DNA from: Labedaea rhizosphaerae
GTDB taxonomy: Bacteria > Actinomycetota > Actinomycetes > Mycobacteriales > Pseudonocardiaceae
Assembly (NCBI RefSeq): GCF_004362825.1
Contig: NZ_SNXZ01000002.1
Location: forward strand, 801,365 to 865,364
Direction of reading: 5' to 3'
DNA: 64,000 nt
Shown here: positions 59,636-64,000 of the stretch, one piece after another
Layout: every line of letters starts with the position of its first letter
Position numbering within the stretch: the first letter of the stretch is position 1
Position numbers and translations under genes: made by a program
The notes under the pieces: model-generated
The model's input: only the letters and a program-made list of their open reading frames with translations
Told to the model about the DNA's origin: nothing
Databases searched by the model: none

Positions 59636-60865
59636 TCAAGCACTGTCCTTCAGCGAACGCACGAGCACCGGAAGCGCCGCGCCCAGCGCCACGGCCCGGA
59701 TCGCGCCCGCGACGGGATAGGGCAGGCGGAGGCCGAAGCGAGCCGCGACCACTCCCCCGGCCAACGCGCCGACCGGCATCAAGCCCCATGCGATCATCCG
59801 GTAGACGCTGTTGACCCGGCCGCGCAGCTCGCTCGGCACCCGCTGCTGGCGCAGGCTCACCACGAGGACGTTCCACATCGTCGTGGCGAAGCCACCGACG
59901 GCGAGCAGTGCCGCCAGCACCACGGTGTTCGGTGCCAGACCGATCGCCACGAAGACCACGACGGTCGTCACGAGCGACACCAGCAACGCGCGCAACGATC
60001 CCAGCCACGCCACCAGGTGCGCGTTGACCAACCCGCCGACCGCGCCGCCGAGCGCGGTGGCGGTGAGGAGCACGCCGTAGCCGAGGCTGCTCGTGTGCAC
60101 CTCCTGGGTGGCAAGCAGAACCAGGGTCGCGGTGCCCATCGCGAAGCAGAACGTGTTGGCACACGACAGGAGCGCGAGTGTCCTGAGTAGACGGTGATGC
60201 CACAACCAGACCAGACCGTCGACGATCGCCCGGCGCATCGGCTCGCCCCCGGGCCGGGCGAGCCGGGCGCCGCGCTCGGTCCGGCGGCCGGCGATCAGCG
60301 CCGCGGAACCGAGGAAGGACAAGGCGTTCAGCCCGAACGGCGCCGCCGCCGCGGCGGTGAACAAGAAGCTCCCGACCGGCGGCCCGACGAACTGCCTGCC
60401 GATGAACGTGGCCGTGTTCTGGTAGCCGTTGGCCTGGTGCAACTGCCGATCGGGCACGATGTCCGGCAGGATCGCCTGCGAGGAGTTGTCGAAGACCACC
60501 TCGCACACGCCGAGGGCGAAGGCCATGACGACGAGCAGGCCGACGTTCATGCCGCCCAGCACCAGGAGCACGGTCACCACGGCGAGCACGGCGGCCTGGG
60601 CCAGCTGCGACGACACCATCAGCAGCGTCCGGTCCCGCCGGTCGACCAGCGCCCCCATCGGCAACGACACCAGCAGGTACGGCAGGAATGCCGCCGCCGA
60701 CACGGCCGACACCAGCACCGGCTCGCTCGTCAGGTGCAGGGCCAGCAACGGAACGGCGGTCGCGAAGGCGCCATCGCCCACGTTGTCGATGGCGCCTGCC
60801 CACCAAAGCCGCCAGTAGCGCTTCGGCAGCCCACGGGGTTCAGGTTCGCTTGGTGCGTCGGCCAC
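59636..60865 (-). CDS. MFS transporter (EntS-like drug/siderophore exporter type)
   Basis: 409 residues, about 12 TM helices. The N-terminal WAGAIDNVGDGAFATAVPLLALHL and MGALVDRRDRTLLMVSSQLAQAA are the MFS motif-A region of the enterobactin-exporter-like (MFS_3) subfamily. A conserved central loop (GRQFVGPPVGSFL) also fits. Efflux of an antibiotic or siderophore is likely; the substrate cannot be read from sequence. The gene has no regulator of its own in view. Confidence 0.92.
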   Translation of the reverse strand: MADAPSEPEPRGLPKRYWRLWWAGAIDNVGDGAFATAVPLLALHLTSEPVLVSAVSAAAFLPYLLVSLPMGALVDRRDRTLLMVSSQLAQAAVLAVVTVLLVLGGMNVGLLVVMAFALGVCEVVFDNSSQAILPDIVPDRQLHQANGYQNTATFIGRQFVGPPVGSFLFTAAAAAPFGLNALSFLGSAALIAGRRTERGARLARPGGEPMRRAIVDGLVWLWHHRLLRTLALLSCANTFCFAMGTATLVLLATQEVHTSSLGYGVLLTATALGGAVGGLVNAHLVAWLGSLRALLVSLVTTVVVFVAIGLAPNTVVLAALLAVGGFATTMWNVLVVSLRQQRVPSELRGRVNSVYRMIAWGLMPVGALAGGVVAARFGLRLPYPVAGAIRAVALGAALPVLVRSLKDSA

Positions 60866-60893
60866 CGTTCCGATTAGAACACACGTTCGAACG

Positions 60894-61721
60894 TCACGGC
60901 CACCCGGCGGCCGGCACGTCGACCTCGACGGCGAGCACCTGGCCGCTGCCCGGAGCGACCATTTCGGACATACCGCGCCACTGGGCGGTCACCACGAACA
61001 AGGTCGAGCCGCCCAGGACACAGGCGAACCCGCCGCGGTCCAACTCGACCGTCCGCAGCACCTCGCCGCCCTCGGCCACGCGCCTGCACCACTTGTTCGG
61101 CACGTCCGCGAACCACACCGCGCCCTCGGCGTCGATGCAGATGCCGTCCGGCGTGCCTTCGCCGAGATCCGCCCACACGCGCCGGTTCGACAGCCCGCCG
61201 TCGGCGTCGATGTCGAAGCCCACCAGGCAGTGCCGGTAGGAGTCGGCGACGATCAGCGTCCCGTTGTCCGCCGTCACCGCCATCCCGTTGGGGAACGCGA
61301 TGTCGTCGGCCACCTCGCGCACCACGCCGTCCGGGGTGACCAGGCAGACGCGCCCCGGCTTGGGCTCCTCCCCCGCGGTCGGGTCGAACCCGGCACCGTT
61401 GACGTACGCGTTGCCGCGTCCGTCCACGACGATGTCGTTCCAACCCGACCGGCCGAGGTCCGCGTACGTGCTCAGCGCACCGTCGGGCTCCAGGCGCAGC
61501 AGCTTCCCTTGCGCCGACGCGACGATGAGCATCCGGCCGTCAGGCAGCCACCCCGTGCACAACGGCAGCGACTCGACCCGCGCGACCACCTCGGCCCGAC
61601 CGGCGGGGTCCACCGAGAGGACCTCGCCGGCCGACCAGTCCGAGAAGTACAACCGGTCACCGTGCCAGCGTGGTGACTCCACCAGCCCGCGACCGGTCAG
61701 CAACGTGCGTACCTGATCCAT
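60894..61721 (-). CDS. SMP-30/gluconolactonase-like protein
   Basis: 275 residues from ATG 61721; GTG 61727 is an alternative. The six-bladed propeller family is shown by LVESPRWHGDRLYFSDW (metal Glu), GWNDIVVDGRGNAYVNG and PNGMAVTADNGTLIVADSYRH (metal Asn/Asp). It probably hydrolyses a sugar lactone or related ester with a divalent metal, fitting the nearby sugar-active genes. No signal peptide, so cytoplasmic. It follows the GH54 gene with a 9-nt gap, and the two are likely co-transcribed. Confidence 0.92.
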   Translation of the reverse strand: MDQVRTLLTGRGLVESPRWHGDRLYFSDWSAGEVLSVDPAGRAEVVARVESLPLCTGWLPDGRMLIVASAQGKLLRLEPDGALSTYADLGRSGWNDIVVDGRGNAYVNGAGFDPTAGEEPKPGRVCLVTPDGVVREVADDIAFPNGMAVTADNGTLIVADSYRHCLVGFDIDADGGLSNRRVWADLGEGTPDGICIDAEGAVWFADVPNKWCRRVAEGGEVLRTVELDRGGFACVLGGSTLFVVTAQWRGMSEMVAPGSGQVLAVEVDVPAAGWP

Positions 61722-61730
61722 CCGCACACC

Positions 61731-63182
61731 CTAGGCGTGCAACCGGAACTTCTGTGCCGCGCTGCCGTTGCAGTCCCAGATCCGCAGCCGGGTGCCGTTG
61801 GCCGTCGCACCGTTGGGCGAGTCGAGGCAGCGCCCGGACTGCGGGTTCAGCAGCGACCCGTCCGCCTGCTGCACCCACTGCTGACCGCCGACGCCGTTGC
61901 AGTCCCAGAGCTCGACGAGCGCGCCCTGCGCCGTGCCGTTGTGCTCGATGTCCAGGCAGCGGCCGATCGTGGACAGCGAGCCGTTGCGGTGGTGGTGCCA
62001 GAACTGGTCCTCGGCCCACGACTGGCAGTCCCACAGCTGCACGGGCGCCAGGTTCACGCCGGTGTCGTCGGCGGCCACGTCGACGCACTTGCCCCCGGGG
62101 CCAGTGATCGTCCCTTGTGGACCGTTGGGCACGTTGGTCTCGCCGGTGTAGCCGACCGAGACGACGTTGGCCTGCACAGCGTTCTCCGCGGCGTTGCTCG
62201 GGTAACCGGCCACCATCGCGCCTTCGAAGAACGTGCCCCGGTTCCAGTTGCTGTTGTCACCACCGGTGCCCAGGATGATGCCGCCCTCCTGGTGCATCGG
62301 GATGTAGCCGCCCCGGTTCGGCAACGCGCCGTCCCACCACGTCGTGAGGCCGCCGCCCTGGCCGTTGCCGCCCTTGAGCGCGTACCTGGTCTGGCCGTCG
62401 TTCTTGAGCGTCGCGGTGACGTACGTGCTGGGGTTGCCCGTGTTCGCGGTGTTGGATCCGTTGGCGCCCTGGAACATCCCGTTCTCCAGATCCGCCTCGA
62501 CCCACGGCCCGGCGCCGGAGCACGGCGCGAAGTAGCACGTGGTCGCGATGCTCACCGCGTCCATGTGGCCGTTGCCGGTGTCGGCGGGCGTGCTTTCCGC
62601 GTTGCCGTAGTCGAAGCAGCACGCCGACCCGACGTGCGTGCCGCTCGCCACCATGTACACGCCTTCGGGTTGCCCATTCACCGCGACACCCGATCCCGCG
62701 CCGTTGTTGCGGTAGCCGACACCGGGGGAAACCCAGATGCCGTAGACCTTGTGGCCACCCGCCGTCACCGCGAGCTCCGCCGCGTCCGCGCCGCGGTCGG
62801 CGCCCATGCCGGACGTGCCGGCGGGTCCGGGGAAGAGGTCGTTGTGCCTGCTCGTCTGGTCGTAGATCTTGTTGATGACGCACGTGGTGTCGTCGCAGAA
62901 CGCGTCCTGGTCGGCGGCGTTCGCGTAGCCGCCCGCCGACAGCAACCCGATGTTGTGCGTCGCCCCGTCCGAGCGCCGGGTCACCTGGTACAGCGGGCCG
63001 TTGTAGCCCGCGAACAGCGCACGCGTGGTGCTGTGCGCCGCGACGCACGGCGTGCCCGCGGCGCCGTAGATGTCACACGGCAGCGACGCGTCCAAGGCGG
63101 TCGCGCTCGGCGCCACCACCACGATCCCGGCCAGCACGGCCAGCGCCGCGCCTAACCGACCCAACCATGATCGAACAACCAT
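61731..63182 (-). CDS. Secreted GH54 alpha-L-arabinofuranosidase with CBM13 (ricin-type) domain
   Basis: 483 residues. A signal peptide (GAALAVLAGIVVVAPSATA) precedes the GH54 domain, beginning PCDIYGAAGTPCVAAHSTTRALFAGYNG. Vicinal cysteines C188-C189 (ACCFDYGNAE), E233 (DLENGMF) and D309 (GTGGDNSN) line up with C176/C177, nucleophile E221 and acid/base D297 of the Aspergillus AkAbfB enzyme, with identical 44- and 76-residue spacings. The C-terminal ~130 residues are three QxW-type CBM13 repeats (KCVDVAAD, RCLDIEHN, RCLDSPNG), in place of the CBM42 of fungal AkAbfB. GGAGGAGG precedes the ATG. It removes arabinose side chains from plant arabinoxylan or arabinan. Confidence 0.94.
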   Translation of the reverse strand: MVVRSWLGRLGAALAVLAGIVVVAPSATALDASLPCDIYGAAGTPCVAAHSTTRALFAGYNGPLYQVTRRSDGATHNIGLLSAGGYANAADQDAFCDDTTCVINKIYDQTSRHNDLFPGPAGTSGMGADRGADAAELAVTAGGHKVYGIWVSPGVGYRNNGAGSGVAVNGQPEGVYMVASGTHVGSACCFDYGNAESTPADTGNGHMDAVSIATTCYFAPCSGAGPWVEADLENGMFQGANGSNTANTGNPSTYVTATLKNDGQTRYALKGGNGQGGGLTTWWDGALPNRGGYIPMHQEGGIILGTGGDNSNWNRGTFFEGAMVAGYPSNAAENAVQANVVSVGYTGETNVPNGPQGTITGPGGKCVDVAADDTGVNLAPVQLWDCQSWAEDQFWHHHRNGSLSTIGRCLDIEHNGTAQGALVELWDCNGVGGQQWVQQADGSLLNPQSGRCLDSPNGATANGTRLRIWDCNGSAAQKFRLHA

Positions 63183-63340
63183 GTCCGGCCTCCTCCGACC
63201 TGGGTTTCCCAGGCGACCATGCGCCGACGGGCGATCCGAGGTCCAGAAGAAGGCAACAAGACTGCACGAGATTCACCGAAAACGACCAACGTTCGACCTC
63301 GCGAACCTGCCAGTCATTGACAAAGACCGGCGGTCGTGCG
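63183..63340 (-). promoter_or_regulatory. Upstream region of the GH54 gene with a CCTGGG/CCCAGG hairpin
   Basis: CCTGGGTTTCCCAGG (63199-63213) is a perfect 6-bp inverted repeat with a TTT loop, just upstream of the strong GGAGGAGG ribosome site of the GH54 gene. A possible operator or leader structure. The rest shows no clear boxes. Confidence 0.4.
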
Positions 63341-64000
63341 TCAGACGGCCTGAACGACGATGCCGCCGAAGCGGTGCTCCCCCATCGACGCCTCGCGGCC
63401 GTCGATCCAGCAGCGACCGGTCTGCGTGACCTCGACGCAGACCTCGTGCGGCGGATCCACGTAGTGCGCGACGAAGCCGCCGCTGAAGCTGGTGTTCGAG
63501 CCCGCGACCCGGCGCCCGCCGCGGTCGGTGGTGCGCTCGTGGCAGGCACCGCACACCGCGCGCGGGTACCGGTCCTGGTGGATGGCCGGGCGCCCGCAGA
63601 CGGGGCACGCGTGCGTGTACCGCCGGCCGGCCTCCGGGGGCCGGAGCAGCGCGTCCACCCGCGCCAGGACGGACTTCCCTTCCCGTTGCATGAAGATCAA
63701 CAGGTACCGCGCGTAGTCGACGGTCGCGTCGTCCAGGTGGCCGTCCGCCTCGAGCGCGGCGAGCGCGAGCCGTTGCGGCAGGCCGAGTTCGGCTTCCGGG
63801 ATCTCCCGGTGATCGTGCGCCGCCTTGGCCAGGTGCGCGGCGACGACCGTCGCCATCGACTCGCCCTCGGTGAAGATGCCCGAGGCCATGCCGCCGTCCG
63901 CGCCGATCAGGACGTAGCCGTCGATGTCGCCGCGGTCGGTCGGAACCAACTGCCGGAACGCGTAACCACGGCCGTGCCGGGCGTTCTCCAGCTCCGCGTG
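63341..64000 (-). CDS. Zinc-ribbon protein of unknown function, N-terminus cut by window edge
   Basis: The frame is open to the window end, so the start lies outside; 219 residues are visible. An alpha/beta N-part (GYVLIGADGGMASGIFTEGESMATVVAAH) is followed by a probable zinc ribbon: CPVCGRPA, then AVCGACHERT with CxxC pairs about 17 residues apart. The last part (NTSFSGGFVAHYV; CWIDGREASMGEHRF) is beta-rich. I do not recognise a family name, though similar uncharacterised proteins occur in actinobacteria. Stop TGA at 63341-63343. Confidence 0.75.
   Translation of the reverse strand, partial: HAELENARHGRGYAFRQLVPTDRGDIDGYVLIGADGGMASGIFTEGESMATVVAAHLAKAAHDHREIPEAELGLPQRLALAALEADGHLDDATVDYARYLLIFMQREGKSVLARVDALLRPPEAGRRYTHACPVCGRPAIHQDRYPRAVCGACHERTTDRGGRRVAGSNTSFSGGFVAHYVDPPHEVCVEVTQTGRCWIDGREASMGEHRFGGIVVQAV

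Noticed and set aside
1-64000. tRNA, rRNA and riboswitches
   Set aside because: I looked for cloverleaf-like intergenic stretches and found none; gaps are mostly short and hold operators or terminators.

Overview
The window is a high-GC actinobacterial chromosome segment. Rare start codons (GTG, TTG), overlapping stop/start junctions, SD-led and leaderless starts, MsiK-style sugar ABC cassettes without an ATPase, a DUF222/HNH (13E12-type) gene, an LAxTG sortase motif and many mycothiol/DinB-like proteins all fit Actinomycetia. The iterated palindrome TCCACWGTGGA and the family mix suggest Pseudonocardiales (Amycolatopsis/Lentzea/Saccharothrix-like). The order is inferred, not proven.

Region 1 (1-22.5 kb) is a contractile injection system (CIS/eCIS) locus of the Streptomyces type. 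Thirteen tightly packed minus-strand genes run from the sheath (16864) to a membrane protein ending at 900, followed by a strong hairpin terminator (858-893). They encode sheath, tube, three small assembly proteins, two more tube-fold proteins (one with a ~250-residue Gly-rich tail), a LysM adaptor, a VgrG-like spike, gp25-, gpJ- and gpI-type baseplate parts, a 1229-residue DUF4157 protein with a long repeat-rich disordered region, and a CisA-like protein (zinc ribbon, poly-Pro, zinc ribbon, TM, discoidin-like). No AAA+ ATPase is visible; it may lie left of the window. Divergent plus-strand genes encode the DUF4255 (Cis16/Afp16-type) protein, a 1073-residue sortase-anchored wall protein with DUF11-like repeats, a LuxR regulator and a polytopic membrane protein.

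Region 2 (22.5-41.2 kb) holds ordinary metabolic and regulatory genes. These include an HSL-type esterase, an NB-ARC/TPR regulator, an HNH endonuclease, two VOC proteins, a DinB-like protein plus DUF885 peptidase pair, and a maltose-type ABC importer with a LacI regulator whose CTTGCAAG operators occur at both loci. An FAD monooxygenase, an ECF41-type sigma factor, an Rrf2 regulator with an NDH-2-like oxidoreductase, a phosphoribosyltransferase and two NAD-binding epimerase-like proteins follow.

Region 3 (41.2-43.3 kb) is a DUF222/HNH gene with an inverted repeat copy upstream and two direct copies downstream. The second downstream copy carries a fossil of the gene's own 3' end.

Region 4 (43.3-64 kb) has a SurE/phosphoribosyltransferase/DUF2795 operon facing an IclR regulator, an RraA-cupin-DinB operon facing a GlxA-type regulator, secreted polysaccharide-active enzymes (PL5-like lyase, GH3, GH54+CBM13), and several regulator/enzyme pairs. 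In those pairs, clear palindromic operators lie next to the regulators (TetR, small HTH protein, HxlR). Both window ends cut genes: 1-786 lacks its C-terminus and 63341-64000 lacks its N-terminus.
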